From Dokdonella sp. (lineage in GTDB: Bacteria; Pseudomonadota; Gammaproteobacteria; Xanthomonadales; Rhodanobacteraceae): 52,229 bases of DNA. Under the pieces are notes generated by a model. That model saw nothing but the letters and a program-made list of their open reading frames with translations, searched no databases and was not told the origin of the DNA. Made by a program: the position numbers and the translations under genes. The stretch covers positions 1 to 52,229 of the forward strand of contig JAHCAR010000019.1 in NCBI GenBank assembly GCA_019634795.1, written 5' to 3'. Below are positions 19,233 to 27,835 of this stretch, piece after piece; within the stretch, counting starts at the first letter, position 1, and each line of letters begins with the position of its first letter.

Positions 19233-20093
19233 TCAGGGACAGTTGCCATCGTCCAGGCAGACGTTTCCGGCCATGTCGCGGACGACCGGAATCGACCATT
19301 GGGCAAGGGCGCCACCGCCGTTGTTGCCGTAGAAGCTGTTACGTCCGACCGCGCACACTCCCGAAGGTGTTGGAAAGCACCGTATCCCGAAGTTGCCGTT
19401 GTCGGTGAAGGTATTGTCGGTGAGCGTCGAGCCGTCACCGGCGAAGACACCATTGAACTGATTGCCGGCAAAGACGGACCTCGTCACCCGAAAATTCGAA
19501 TAGACGTTGTTTGAGAACGTCAATCCGTCGCCAGAGTTGCGCGAAACCGTGCAATCGCTGATTTCAATGCTCGACTTCGAGGAATCGCCGATGATGGCCA
19601 CGCCATACTGGTTCTCGGTCACGAGAAGGTGGTCGAAGCGGGTCCCGCTGTCGGTCGCGAATGAAACGATTCCGGCCTGACTGAAGCCCCGGATGACGCC
19701 GTTGTGCACGTGCAACACGACGGGGCCCGACCCAGAAATCTGCATGCCGCGTCCGCCCGTGGAGCCGCTGCAACTGGTGACTGGCGTACCGGCACAACTG
19801 CCGCCACCGTTCAGCACGTGTCCGTTCAGATCGATATCGACCATCGATGCCGAGATCTCGATGCCGTTTGTCGAGCTGCCGCCGGTCACATTCAGGTCGG
19901 AGGTCAGTTCGTAGGAGCCGGGCATGGTGATGGTGACCGGGTAGCCTGGGCTGTCGCCGCTGAAGCAGCCGGCGGCAGCGCAGGCCTGGTTGATTTCATA
20001 GTTTCCCTCGGCCGCCTGCACTTGCAGGCTGGCAAGCATGAGCAGGGCCGCGCCGGGCAGCCACGTCATGGCGCGCATCGTCGAATCGTGCAT
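19233..20093 (-). CDS. Exported right-handed beta-helix repeat protein
   Basis: A 286-residue protein with a signal peptide (TWLPGAALLMLASLQVQAAE) and then parallel beta-helix coils. These show as short strands with repeating GI/NG turns: NGIEISASMVDIDLNGHVLNG, MQISGSGPVVLHVHNGVIRG, AGIVSFATDSG, SSIEISDCTVSRNSGDGLTFS and NGVFAGDGSTLTDNTFTDNG. Beta-helix proteins of this kind bind or cleave polysaccharides, but no catalytic signature is seen. It has a GAGGA ribosome site before the ATG at 20093 and lies 25 bp downstream of the next exported protein, so the two are probably co-transcribed. Confidence 0.8.
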   Translation of the reverse strand: MHDSTMRAMTWLPGAALLMLASLQVQAAEGNYEINQACAAAGCFSGDSPGYPVTITMPGSYELTSDLNVTGGSSTNGIEISASMVDIDLNGHVLNGGGSCAGTPVTSCSGSTGGRGMQISGSGPVVLHVHNGVIRGFSQAGIVSFATDSGTRFDHLLVTENQYGVAIIGDSSKSSIEISDCTVSRNSGDGLTFSNNVYSNFRVTRSVFAGNQFNGVFAGDGSTLTDNTFTDNGNFGIRCFPTPSGVCAVGRNSFYGNNGGGALAQWSIPVVRDMAGNVCLDDGNCP

Positions 20094-20118
20094 TGGAAAA
20101 TCCTCGGGTGGTGTAGGG

Positions 20119-20961
20119 TCAATCGAAGTCATTGGCGAACAGAAAGTCGCTGACCGGGGCGGTGCCGAGACCGTCCAGGTTCGCGGTCTCCCAGCGGCCG
20201 GAGAAGGTGCGCAGGGCGAAGCGCTTGCTCCAGCTGGCGTCGGCCAGATGGATCTGCAGGACATCGTCGGCAGTAAAGCCGACACCGCCGACGATGCCGG
20301 CGGTGTCGAACGAAACCAGCAGGTCCGTATTCGTGCCGATCGCATCGATGGCATCGATATTCAGGTTGGCCGCCAAGCCGAGGGCGCTGGCGTCGATCAG
20401 CTTGCTGCCGAGGCTGCCGCCATTGACGAAGATGACATCGGCAGGGCGGTAGGTGATGCCGCCTAGGCTGAAGGTCGTGTCGAACGAAAGCAGCAGGGGA
20501 CCGTTGCCGTTCCAGCGCCCGACACCGTCGCAGTGCACGCCCTTCGGGATGCCCGCGGCGGCCGCGTCGAAGGCCTTGATCCAGATGCCGGCATTGCTGG
20601 CGACCACGTCCGCGGGATCGAAATAGGTCCCCGAAACGCTGATGCCGGCGCCGAGCGCGAACAGGACGATGCCCGAACTGTCGATCTGGAAGTCGCCCAG
20701 GTTTGCCGTGTCGGGCAGGCCGGCGATGCGCACGCGCGCGCGCCGACCGTGGGTGTCGTCGATCACGTAGTCGCTGCGCCGGACAAGCTGGGTTGCGTCG
20801 ATGAAAGTCGATCCGACGTCGGCCGAGTACTGTAGTTCGACGACCGTCGGTGTCTGCGCCGTGGCCAGCGTCGGTGCCAGTCCGAGCGGAAGTAGCAGCC
20901 CGGCGGTGATCAGCGCGGCAGGAGCCGTGCGGGCGATCCTCAACAGATTCAGGTCAGGCAT
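20119..20961 (-). CDS. Exported protein with C-terminal FLFANDFD tag
   Basis: A 280-residue exported protein. The signal peptide (TAPAALITAGLLLPLGLAPTLATA) precedes a beta-rich body with repeating statements of the type DIDSSGIVLFALG, LLLSFDTTFSLGGITYRPADVIFVNGG and LLVSFDTAGIVGGVGFTADDVL: a roughly 70-residue internal repeat. The very end reads SDFLFANDFD, similar to the C-terminal LFADGFE of the neighbouring divergent gene. I know this tag as common on secreted proteins of Lysobacterales; its function is not known to me. The upstream frame to 21105 has no signal and was not used. Confidence 0.75.
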   Translation of the reverse strand: MPDLNLLRIARTAPAALITAGLLLPLGLAPTLATAQTPTVVELQYSADVGSTFIDATQLVRRSDYVIDDTHGRRARVRIAGLPDTANLGDFQIDSSGIVLFALGAGISVSGTYFDPADVVASNAGIWIKAFDAAAAGIPKGVHCDGVGRWNGNGPLLLSFDTTFSLGGITYRPADVIFVNGGSLGSKLIDASALGLAANLNIDAIDAIGTNTDLLVSFDTAGIVGGVGFTADDVLQIHLADASWSKRFALRTFSGRWETANLDGLGTAPVSDFLFANDFD

Positions 20962-21271
20962 TGCGATTCCAGGTGAAGGGGCAGGCAGGCCATCCCGGCG
21001 GTGATCGCCACGGCAGGCCGGAGAACGAAACCCTGCGCTGCCGATCTGGCGCGCGAACTGTCCCGTCGCAGCATCCAAACGCGAATGGGTTGTTAGGCTG
21101 GACATTGGGCCGCCATCCAGGATGGAGCAGGCAGGGAACCGGACCTGGAATCCGGCCGGGCGGCCGCCATGCCGGCGGCGAACGTGCCGGGACCTTCTTG
21201 CCGGCAGGGCCGATGTCCGACTGTCCCGCTCGAAGGCGTTTGAATCCGATGTGATTTCGACGGAACGCGCG

Positions 21272-22636
21272 ATGAGAACGATCTACGCAACGGGTTGGCA
21301 CGCTCTTGTCTGCGCCAGCGGAATCCTGTTCGCGTCGGCGGCCCTGGCCGACTGGCAACCCGTGTGGTCGACGCCATGGCAGCATCCCACGCCGTTCCAC
21401 AGCGCCTCGCCATGGCGCGTGCGCGTCGCGGCCGATGGTGCCACTTTTGCCGTGGTCGATGCCGTGCATGATGGCCTTGCCCATATCGCGCTGATGCGTT
21501 TCGAGGACGACGGGCAATTCGCCTGGCTGCAGGAGCACGCCGCCGCCTCGGTCGCCGGAATCGCCTTCGTTGGTGCCGATCGGGTCGCCATTGCCGGCGA
21601 TGATGGAAACGTCGGCGCGCCGATCTATATCCGCCTCCATGACGTCGCCAGCGGCGCGCTGATCTGGGAGCACCACGCCGCCGGCGGACGCAGCGTCGCC
21701 GATGCCGGGACCGATACGCCGCAAGTGGTCGTCGATGCGAGCGGAAACCTGATGGTGCTGGCCAGCGACCATGGGGACTTCGTTGTGATCCGGCTCGCCG
21801 CCGACGGCACTCCGTTGCCGACCTGGCGGCGCAGCGTCGATGCGTCGGCCGACGTGCTCGCGACCGCCCTGGTTGCGCTGGCCGATGGCGGTGTAGCCAT
21901 CAGCGGGCGCGGACGCATCCTCGGCGGCGGCAACATCACGATCCGCCTCGATGCCCTTGGACAGGAAGTTTTCACCGACGTCGAAGTCGTCGGTCCATTT
22001 CCCTATGGCCCGGCCTTCCTCGGCGCCGACGGCGACGGCAACCTGGTCGTGGCCGCGGCGCAGGAAACCGCCAACGGCTCCCCGCTTGCCCAGGTCTGGA
22101 AGCTGTCGCCGTCTGGTCAGCGTTTGTGGACGCGCATCCTGCCGAATCCGCTGGGTCCGACCAGTGCCAGCAGCCCAGGCGGTTTCGCCCTCACCGCCAA
22201 TGGCGATGCGCTGGTTGAACTGGATGAGGGCGCCGGGGCACGCTTCCGGGTCGTGCGTCTGGCCGCTGCCAGCGGTGAGGTCCTCTGGGATTCCCACGCT
22301 CCGATCGGCGGCACGCCGAGTACGATGGCTCTGGCGGCAAATGGCCGCCTTCTGGTCGGCGGCTCTGCGCCGATCGGTGGCGGCCACGTCAGGGGCCGAA
22401 TCGTCGAATTCGATGCAAGCGGCGAGCCCTGCCGCGTCAGTATGGAAACCGGTGCCTTCAGCTCGGTCGCCGTCGCCCCGGGCGCGAAGGGTTGGGCCAT
22501 GCTCGGCGCGACGACCTTCGTGCAGGGCCTCGGCAACGAAGCCTTCGCCAGCCGCTTCGACGCGGACGGGCCATGCAGCGCGGGTGATCCGCTGTTCGCC
22601 GATGGATTCGAGCCGATTGCGCTGCCGCAGGAGTAA
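21272..22636 (+). CDS. Exported PQQ/beta-propeller-like protein with C-terminal LFADGFE tag
   Basis: A 454-residue exported protein. After the signal peptide (ALVCASGILFASAALA) comes a series of propeller-like blades, each with a hydrophobic strand, a D-G-N/D turn and a strand (VVVDASGNLMVLASDHGDFVVIRLAADGT, LALADGGVAISGRGR, LGADGDGNLVVAAAQ, MALAANGRLLVGGSAP). It is of the WD40/PQQ/delta-60-repeat type. The C-terminus is DPLFADGFEPIALPQE, the tag shared with the adjacent exported protein. The ATG at 21272 is chosen because the signal peptide starts there; the frame opens at 21122. It is convergent with the ECF sigma gene, with an 11-bp gap. Confidence 0.75.
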   Translation: MRTIYATGWHALVCASGILFASAALADWQPVWSTPWQHPTPFHSASPWRVRVAADGATFAVVDAVHDGLAHIALMRFEDDGQFAWLQEHAAASVAGIAFVGADRVAIAGDDGNVGAPIYIRLHDVASGALIWEHHAAGGRSVADAGTDTPQVVVDASGNLMVLASDHGDFVVIRLAADGTPLPTWRRSVDASADVLATALVALADGGVAISGRGRILGGGNITIRLDALGQEVFTDVEVVGPFPYGPAFLGADGDGNLVVAAAQETANGSPLAQVWKLSPSGQRLWTRILPNPLGPTSASSPGGFALTANGDALVELDEGAGARFRVVRLAAASGEVLWDSHAPIGGTPSTMALAANGRLLVGGSAPIGGGHVRGRIVEFDASGEPCRVSMETGAFSSVAVAPGAKGWAMLGATTFVQGLGNEAFASRFDADGPCSAGDPLFADGFEPIALPQE

Positions 22637-22647
22637 GGGCTGCTTGT

Positions 22648-23226
22648 TCAGCCTGCCGACAACTGCATGAGCAGGAATGCGCGTGCGCTGTCCCAGTCCC
22701 TGCGCGCGGTCTTGTCGCTGATGCCGAGGAGTTCCGCGATCTCGAGAAAATTGAGTCCCGAGAAGAAATGCCACTCCACGACCTGTGCCGCGCGCGGATC
22801 CATCTGGCGCAGTGATTCCAGGGCCTGGTCGAGGGCGAAATAGTCGATGTCCTCGCCTTCGCCGGCCAGCGGCTCGCCTATCAGTTCGACGTGCGGCGCC
22901 TTGCCGCCGCGCTTGGCGGCCTGCTTGTCGCGCTGGTGGTCGAGCAGGATCTGGCGCATCGCACGCGCGGCCAGCGAATAGAAGTGCGCGCGGTCGTTGA
23001 CCCGCGGCATACCGTCGTTGAGTTTGATGAAGACCTCGCTGACGAGGCCGGTCGGGCTCAGCGTTGCAGCGTCGATGCCGCGCCGCATCTGGCGCTGGGC
23101 GCTGCGCCGCAATTCCGCATAGACCATCTGGAAGGCGCGATCGTTGGCGCTGCTGTCCCCGGCCAGGCCAAGGTTGAGCAGGCCGGTGAGGCCGTCGGTC
23201 GAGGATGACTTGGGTTCCGGATCCAT
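22648..23226 (-). CDS. ECF sigma factor, kinase-associated type (TIGR02999/ECF43-like)
   Basis: A 192-residue sigma-70 family factor. Region 2 contains VYAELRRSAQRQMRRG and LSPTGLVSEVFIKLND; region 4 contains LRQMDPRAAQVVEWHFFSGLNFLEIAELLGISDKTARRDW. The LxPTxLVxEVxLKL pattern and the DPRAAxVVExRFFxGL segment are marks of the TIGR02999 (ECF43) group. Such sigma factors are usually encoded beside Hanks-type kinases and are thought to be activated by phosphorylation instead of an anti-sigma factor. No anti-sigma gene follows here, and a matching kinase lies 3.6 kb away on the same strand. The ATG at 23226 gives the usual length. Confidence 0.85.
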   Translation of the reverse strand: MDPEPKSSSTDGLTGLLNLGLAGDSSANDRAFQMVYAELRRSAQRQMRRGIDAATLSPTGLVSEVFIKLNDGMPRVNDRAHFYSLAARAMRQILLDHQRDKQAAKRGGKAPHVELIGEPLAGEGEDIDYFALDQALESLRQMDPRAAQVVEWHFFSGLNFLEIAELLGISDKTARRDWDSARAFLLMQLSAG

Positions 23227-23658
23227 GCGCGAGTATGACACCAATGCCAAGGCGGACCTCGGTCGCACCTGCGCGAGGAAATCAGGGCACCTGCCGCACG
23301 TTACCCCCTGGAAACTGCGGAAAAAGGCTTCCGGTGCGAGGCAGTGGACGCGGCCCTTCTCCGGGATTTCGCGCGCGCAATTCGTTGCAGCCAGCCGTCG
23401 GCACGGCGGGCGCGCACGCGCAAAGGACCCTCGCCCGGCCATGCGGGACGCAGATCTGCCGATGCGGCAAGGTTGACCCGAGCGCCGGAATCACCCTCCG
23501 GGTGCGGGTCGCCTGCATGGTTGGCGATCAAGGCGCTCGCCAACTTCATTGAGTCCGTTTTCGCGGAAAGTAGCGAAAAACGCGGGAAAAGCTTAGATTT
23601 GCCCGGCCAAACGGCCATCGCTTCACACGGAGCGGTGCACTTAATGAGAACAGAGATA
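23227..23658. other. Intergenic region between ECF sigma and HU-like genes
   Basis: About 430 bp between divergent genes. Just before the HU-like gene it becomes AT-richer, with an imperfect inverted repeat (TTTTCGCG near 23557, CGCGGGAAAA near 23581) that could be part of the promoter. No coding sequence or known RNA is recognised. Confidence 0.4.
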
Positions 23659-24042
23659 ATGGCTACAAAAACCACTGCCAAGAAGAACATGAAAGCAAAA
23701 GCTGCTCCGAAGCCCGCCGCCACGGTCAAGCCGATCAAGGACGCGTTCGGCAAGTCCGCCCTGGTTTCGCACCTGGCCGAGCAGGCCAGCGTCGAGGCGA
23801 AGCACGTCAAGGCCGTGCTCGCAGCGCTCGAAAACACGGTGCTCGGCGCCGTGCACAAGAAGGGTGCGGGAACGTTCACGCTGCCCGGCCTGTTCAAGAT
23901 CAACGCCGTCAAGGTTCCGGCCAAGCCGAAGCGCAAGGGCAAGAACCCGTTCACCGGTGAAGAGCAGGTGTTCGCCGCCAAGCCGGCCACCGTCAAGGTC
24001 AAGGTGCGGCCGCTGAAGAAGCTCAAGGACGCCGCCATCTGA
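23659..24042 (+). CDS. HU-family DNA-binding protein with basic N- and C-terminal tails
   Basis: A 127-residue nucleoid-type protein. Residues 1-28 are a Lys/Ala/Pro tail (MATKTTAKKNMKAKAAPKPA). The HU core follows (KSALVSHLAEQASVEAKHVKAVLAALENTV), with the beta-arm region GTFTLPGLFKINAVKVPAKP and GKNPFTGEEQVF, and a second basic tail at the end (KVKVRPLKKLKDAAI). Such extended HU proteins occur in Lysobacterales and related groups. An in-frame ATG at 23644 would add MRTEI. It probably compacts DNA or acts as a global architectural factor. It forms a single-gene unit followed by a hairpin. Confidence 0.9.
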   Translation: MATKTTAKKNMKAKAAPKPAATVKPIKDAFGKSALVSHLAEQASVEAKHVKAVLAALENTVLGAVHKKGAGTFTLPGLFKINAVKVPAKPKRKGKNPFTGEEQVFAAKPATVKVKVRPLKKLKDAAI

Positions 24043-24050
24043 GTTGCCCC

Positions 24051-24085
24051 GGGGTGTTTGCGTGGCGTTGCCGCGCAAACACCCG
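24051..24085 (+). terminator. Possible terminator hairpin after HU-like gene
   Basis: GGGTGTTTGCG at 24052-24062 pairs perfectly with CGCAAACACCC at 24074-24084 around an 11-nt loop, nine bases after the HU stop. There is no T-run, so it may work weakly, in both directions, or mainly as a 3'-end stabiliser. Confidence 0.5.
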
Positions 24086-24206
24086 CAACGGCAGCCACGT
24101 CCACATGGCGCGCTCGAATCGGGTGCGCCTGTTGCGGGACTCCGCGGGGCCTATCGACAGCCGGTAGCGCCCCCGTCCGGTTGGAAGAAGGCGCCCGATA
24201 TCGGTG

Positions 24207-25142
24207 CTACGGCGAGGTCATCCCGATGGATTGGAGCCAGGCGCCCAGCAGATCGGGCCAGCGCGTGATCGGGGATGCTGTGCGGCGTAGGCCAAAGGCG
24301 TGTCCACCCTCGATGTACAGATGCATTTCCGCCGGTACTCCGGCTTTCCTGAGCGCCGAAAAGTAGACCAGCGAATTCTCGACCGGGTCGACCGGATCGT
24401 CCTGCGCGTGCAGCAGAAACGTCGGCGGCGTCTTCCCGGTGACGACAATGTCCGGATTGAGCGCGAAATCCTTTTCCGGTACGGCAAGGTGTCCCGGATA
24501 GAGGACCACGGCAAAATCGGGGCGGCAGCTCTCCGCATCGGCCGCATCCACGGCGGGATACAGGCGCTGCTCGAACTGCGTGCTCAGGGCAACGGCCATG
24601 TGGCCGCCAGCGGAGAAGCCGAGCACACCGATCCGGTGTGGATCGATGTGCCATTCCGCAGCACGGTGGCGGACCAGCCCCAGTGTCCGCTGCGCGTCCT
24701 GCAACGCGGTCAGACAGTTCCGGTAGGGGCCGGACTTCGCGCACGGAACCCGATATTTCAGCAGCACGCAGGTCATGCCGCTGGAGGTCACCCAGTCGCA
24801 GGCTTCGCTGCCCTCGAGGTCCATGGCCAGCACGTTGTAGCCCCCGCCCGGGAACACGACCACCGCAGCCCCGGAACTGCGGTTGCGTGGTGGGTACACG
24901 GTCAGCGTCGGTTGCGAAACCTGCGCGACAAAGGTCCAGGGCTTGCCGGCGACCAGGCGCTTGCTCGCCGGCCCACTGGTTTCAGGTCCCTTGACGGCTT
25001 GCGCATGCGGAATCGCGCCGGGCCAGATCGGCAGCTGGGAATGGCCTGGCGAAGGTTGCCAAGCGGTTTGCGCAATGCAGGGAATGCCGGAGAACAGCAG
25101 GAGAACCAGAATGATGGTTGTACAGCCTGTTCGTCGAGCCAT
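24207..25142 (-). CDS. Exported alpha/beta-hydrolase (acetyl-esterase/xylanase-esterase type)
   Basis: A 311-residue exported esterase. The signal peptide is TTIILVLLLFSGIPCIAQ. The oxyanion-hole motif is VVVFPGGGYNVLA (about 94-106), the nucleophile elbow GFSAGGHMA (Ser177), the acid LLHAQDDPVDP and the catalytic His GGHAFGL. This is the pattern of the COG0657 / acetylxylan-esterase-like hydrolases that remove acetyl groups from glycans. The ATG at 25142 has a strong AGGGAGG site; upstream frame to 25235 lacks a signal. No carbohydrate-active operon surrounds it. Confidence 0.85.
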   Translation of the reverse strand: MARRTGCTTIILVLLLFSGIPCIAQTAWQPSPGHSQLPIWPGAIPHAQAVKGPETSGPASKRLVAGKPWTFVAQVSQPTLTVYPPRNRSSGAAVVVFPGGGYNVLAMDLEGSEACDWVTSSGMTCVLLKYRVPCAKSGPYRNCLTALQDAQRTLGLVRHRAAEWHIDPHRIGVLGFSAGGHMAVALSTQFEQRLYPAVDAADAESCRPDFAVVLYPGHLAVPEKDFALNPDIVVTGKTPPTFLLHAQDDPVDPVENSLVYFSALRKAGVPAEMHLYIEGGHAFGLRRTASPITRWPDLLGAWLQSIGMTSP

Positions 25143-25356
25143 GGCCCCTCCCTGGTGATTGGGCGGTGCAAGGGTCTCTGCCCGCCTGGCGTCGAAGTAT
25201 ATTTGCCGGGACTCTCGACATCGATGAGGTCGCATCGGGCCCGCCCCGCGTTCGGCTGGGCCAATGCTTGCCCGACTGCGGCCTTGAGGGTGAGCGAGGC
25301 AAGCTCGACGGGCTATAGTGCGGAAATGATCGAGTTGCGCGACCCTGTCGCAGCCG

Positions 25357-26070
25357 ATGCTCGTTTCGAAGGAATGGTCCGATGAGAACTCGTCTGTGTT
25401 GACTTACGTGGTTCTGCTGCTCGTGGCGGTCATGCTCGGTGCCCTGGTCGTGCAATTGAACCGGCGCGCGCGCCAGCGCAATTTCCGGGCCTACGCCGTT
25501 GCGGCGAACCGCACCCTGCAGCTGGAGTCCTGCGGCGGCATCAAGGCGACGAGCCATTACGAGTACCTGCTTGCGTTGGCGACGGCGCTTCGCACGCAGG
25601 CCGACCTGCACAACCTCGAATTGCGTCCGGGTGAATTCAGGCAGGTCGTGACCGACGCCATCGAAACGGCATACCTGCTCAAGCGGAATGCGGCGAGCAG
25701 CGAGATCGCACGCGGAACGCTCATGCTTTTTGCATCCTGCCTCGACCCCGTCATGAGCAAGTCGCTCTCCGGCGAAGTCACGGCAGGGGACGAGGCCCAC
25801 TTCGTCGGCACCGCAGGTGGGCTGACCCTGCTCGCCAGCGCGGAATGGCATCCCGACTCCAACGCGGACCTGGTGACCTGCGCACTGTCGGAATGTGCGC
25901 CATCCAGAGGCATGATCGAGTACTGGCGCAGCACCGATCAGGCCCATCGGGACCAGGTCGAAGCGGCCTTCGAACGCGTCGTGCGCACGGCGCTGGATCC
26001 GGCTACGGCCACCTACGTCAGGCACAAGGTATTCGTCGACCCGCAGGAAGGCGCTCGCACGGCCGTTTGA
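25357..26070 (+). CDS. Membrane-anchored protein of unknown function
   Basis: A protein of up to 237 residues that I do not recognise. An N-terminal membrane helix (VLTYVVLLLVAVMLGALVVQL) is followed by a basic stretch (NRRARQRNFRAY) and a cytosolic, mostly helical domain of ~190 residues (YEYLLALATALRTQADLHNL, FRQVVTDAIETAYLLKRN). This suggests an N-out/C-in single-pass protein. The start is uncertain: ATG at 25357 or a GTG/TTG near 25396 just before the membrane helix. Codon use is like its neighbours. It stands alone between an esterase and tRNA-Arg. Confidence 0.6.
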   Translation: MLVSKEWSDENSSVLTYVVLLLVAVMLGALVVQLNRRARQRNFRAYAVAANRTLQLESCGGIKATSHYEYLLALATALRTQADLHNLELRPGEFRQVVTDAIETAYLLKRNAASSEIARGTLMLFASCLDPVMSKSLSGEVTAGDEAHFVGTAGGLTLLASAEWHPDSNADLVTCALSECAPSRGMIEYWRSTDQAHRDQVEAAFERVVRTALDPATATYVRHKVFVDPQEGARTAV

Positions 26071-26259
26071 TATCGGGCGCGGATCGGACTCGTCGCCATG
26101 CGCTCTTGCGCGACCACGGCGTCACCGGCGCGAACCGGCAGGTTCAACAAGGCCGACGGGTGGCGTCCATTTCACGCTTGGCTTTACTTGCAGCCGAAAC
26201 CCCACATCACCCGGGTTCGGCCGCTTGAGGCGAGCTCGCGAAAATTGGCTGCCGAGAGA

Positions 26260-26336
26260 TGGCGCGCCCGGAGGGATTCGAACCCCCGACCACCGCCTTC
26301 GGAGGGCGGTACTCTATCCAGCTGAGCTACGGGCGC
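26260..26336 (-). tRNA. tRNA-Arg (anticodon CCG)
   Basis: On the minus strand the sequence folds as a complete cloverleaf: acceptor GCGCCCG with CGGGCGC, D arm GCTCAGCTGGATAGAGT, anticodon stem CCGCC/GGCGG around loop CTCCGAA, T arm GGGGG-TTCGAAT-CCCTC. The discriminator base is G and CCA is encoded (26260-26262). Anticodon CCG reads the arginine codon CGG. Confidence 0.95.
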
Positions 26337-26641
26337 GCGGTGCGGAGCGCTTCGGGGCAGGGCGGCGAAGCCAGCCGCGGCCGAAGCGGGGCGCGATTAT
26401 AGCCCAGCTCTGCGCGGGATCGCGAAAGCCGGGCAGTTCGGCGCGGGTTGACACGGCCGCCTCCCGCATCTGCGGGCCGAACCCTATCCGCGACCCTGGC
26501 AACGCGAGAGCGGGTGACCCGGCCACGACGAAGTGGCCCGAGTCGTGCCCTGCACGGGGTCGTTCGAGGGCCGGCACCGCTGTAGCTGCTCGTGCCGATA
26601 TTCGGCTTCGTCCGCGACGGGTTCGGATCCGCTGCAGCGGA
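26337..26641. other. Intergenic region between tRNA-Arg and ackA
   Basis: About 305 bp without a gene. At the ackA end a perfect palindrome, GATCCGCTG followed by its mirror (26626-26643), overlaps the ackA stop codon and could form a short stem, but has no T-run. The tRNA promoter must lie just upstream of 26336 on the minus strand. Nothing else is seen. Confidence 0.4.
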
Positions 26642-27835
26642 TCAATCGCCGAGCAGGGCGGCCGCATGCGACGCGGCCATCCATTCCTCGTTGGTCGGTT
26701 CGACCGCGACCACGCTGGCACTGTCGGTGTTCGAGATGACCGGCGCGTGGGCGGCATTGGCGGCGGCATCGAGGCGGATGTTGAACAGGCCCAGTTCGGC
26801 GCAGACGCGTTCGCGGATCACTGCATTGTGCTCGCCGATCCCGGCGGTAAAGACGAGCAGGTCGATGCCACCGAGGATCGCGCCGAGCGCACCGATCTCG
26901 CGCACGATGCGGCGCACATAGAGATCGAGGGCCATCTTCGAGCGCGGGTTGGTCGCTTCGGTCGCGAGCAGCACGCGCGGATCGGAGGAGACGCCGGAAA
27001 CACCGAGCAATCCGGATTCGCGGTAGAGCAGCTGGGCCATGCGCTGGGTAGTGAAGCGCCCGGTTTCCATCAGCGACAGGACCACGCCCGGATCGAGTGC
27101 ACCGCAGCGCGTGCCCATCATCAGGCCGTCCAGCGCAGAGAAGCCCATGGTCGTGGCGACGCTGCGCAGGTCGCGCATCGCGCAGAGGCTGGCGCCGCTG
27201 CCTAGATGGGCGACCAGGGTGCGGCCGCGGGCCAGGTCGCCATGGCGCTTGCGCAGGGCGATCGCCTGGTACTCGTAGGAGAGTCCGTGGAAGCCGTAGC
27301 GGCGCAGGCCGCGCTCCCAGGCATCGTAGGGCAGCGGCAGCATCTGCTCGACCATCGGCACGCTCTGGTGGAAGCCGGTATCGAAGCAGGCGACCTGGGG
27401 CACCTGCGGGTGCGAGGAAAGCAGCGAATCGATCGCTTCGAGGATGAACGGCTGGTGCAGCGGCGCGAGCGGGATCAGGCGACGCAAGTCGGCCAGCACG
27501 CCGGCGCTGAGGCGGGTCGGCTTGAAGTAATGGCTGCCGCCATGCACGACGCGGTGCGCGACGGCATGCAGGCCACCGGCCGGGACGTGGCTCGTGATGA
27601 CCTCGCGGATATGTTCGAGCGCGGCGTGGAACGGTCGTTCCTCGTCGAGGACGAGGGCGCTCGGTTGCGCTTGCAGGCTGTCGACATAGGTCGTCGAGGT
27701 TCCGCCGATGCCCTCGATGCGGCCGCGCCAGTACGGCTGCAGCGGCGGCTTGCGGTGGCCGGCATCGAACAGGGCGAACTTGAGGCTCGAGGAACCGGCA
27801 TTGAGGACGAGGATGGAGGATGCGGGTCGGGTCAT
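26642..27835 (-). CDS. ackA: Acetate kinase
   Basis: A 397-residue cytosolic acetate kinase that interconverts acetate + ATP and acetyl phosphate + ADP. ASKHA-fold motifs are visible: SILVLNAGSSSLKF at the N-terminus, VAHRVVHGG (substrate Arg), CFDTGFH, RRYGFHGLSYEY (catalytic region), VAHLGSGASLCA, TMGFSALDGLMMGTRCGALDPG and FTAGIGEHNAVIRE (ATP/purine site). The length is normal. Its ATG overlaps the stop of the Pta fusion gene (ATGA), so the two enzymes of the acetate pathway are coupled. In this low-oxygen gene setting it probably serves substrate-level phosphorylation or acetate overflow. Confidence 0.95.
   Translation of the reverse strand: MTRPASSILVLNAGSSSLKFALFDAGHRKPPLQPYWRGRIEGIGGTSTTYVDSLQAQPSALVLDEERPFHAALEHIREVITSHVPAGGLHAVAHRVVHGGSHYFKPTRLSAGVLADLRRLIPLAPLHQPFILEAIDSLLSSHPQVPQVACFDTGFHQSVPMVEQMLPLPYDAWERGLRRYGFHGLSYEYQAIALRKRHGDLARGRTLVAHLGSGASLCAMRDLRSVATTMGFSALDGLMMGTRCGALDPGVVLSLMETGRFTTQRMAQLLYRESGLLGVSGVSSDPRVLLATEATNPRSKMALDLYVRRIVREIGALGAILGGIDLLVFTAGIGEHNAVIRERVCAELGLFNIRLDAAANAAHAPVISNTDSASVVAVEPTNEEWMAASHAAALLGD

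Noticed and set aside
17429-19408. 659-codon plus-strand frame
   Set aside because: Antisense shadow of the Ser/Thr kinase, whose catalytic motifs are all intact on the minus strand.
20954-22774. 606-codon minus-strand frame
   Set aside because: Antisense to the propeller-like exported protein, which has a signal peptide and C-terminal tag.
26626-26643. Palindrome at the ackA stop as a terminator
   Set aside because: Only 9-bp arms, no loop and no T-run; could be chance.
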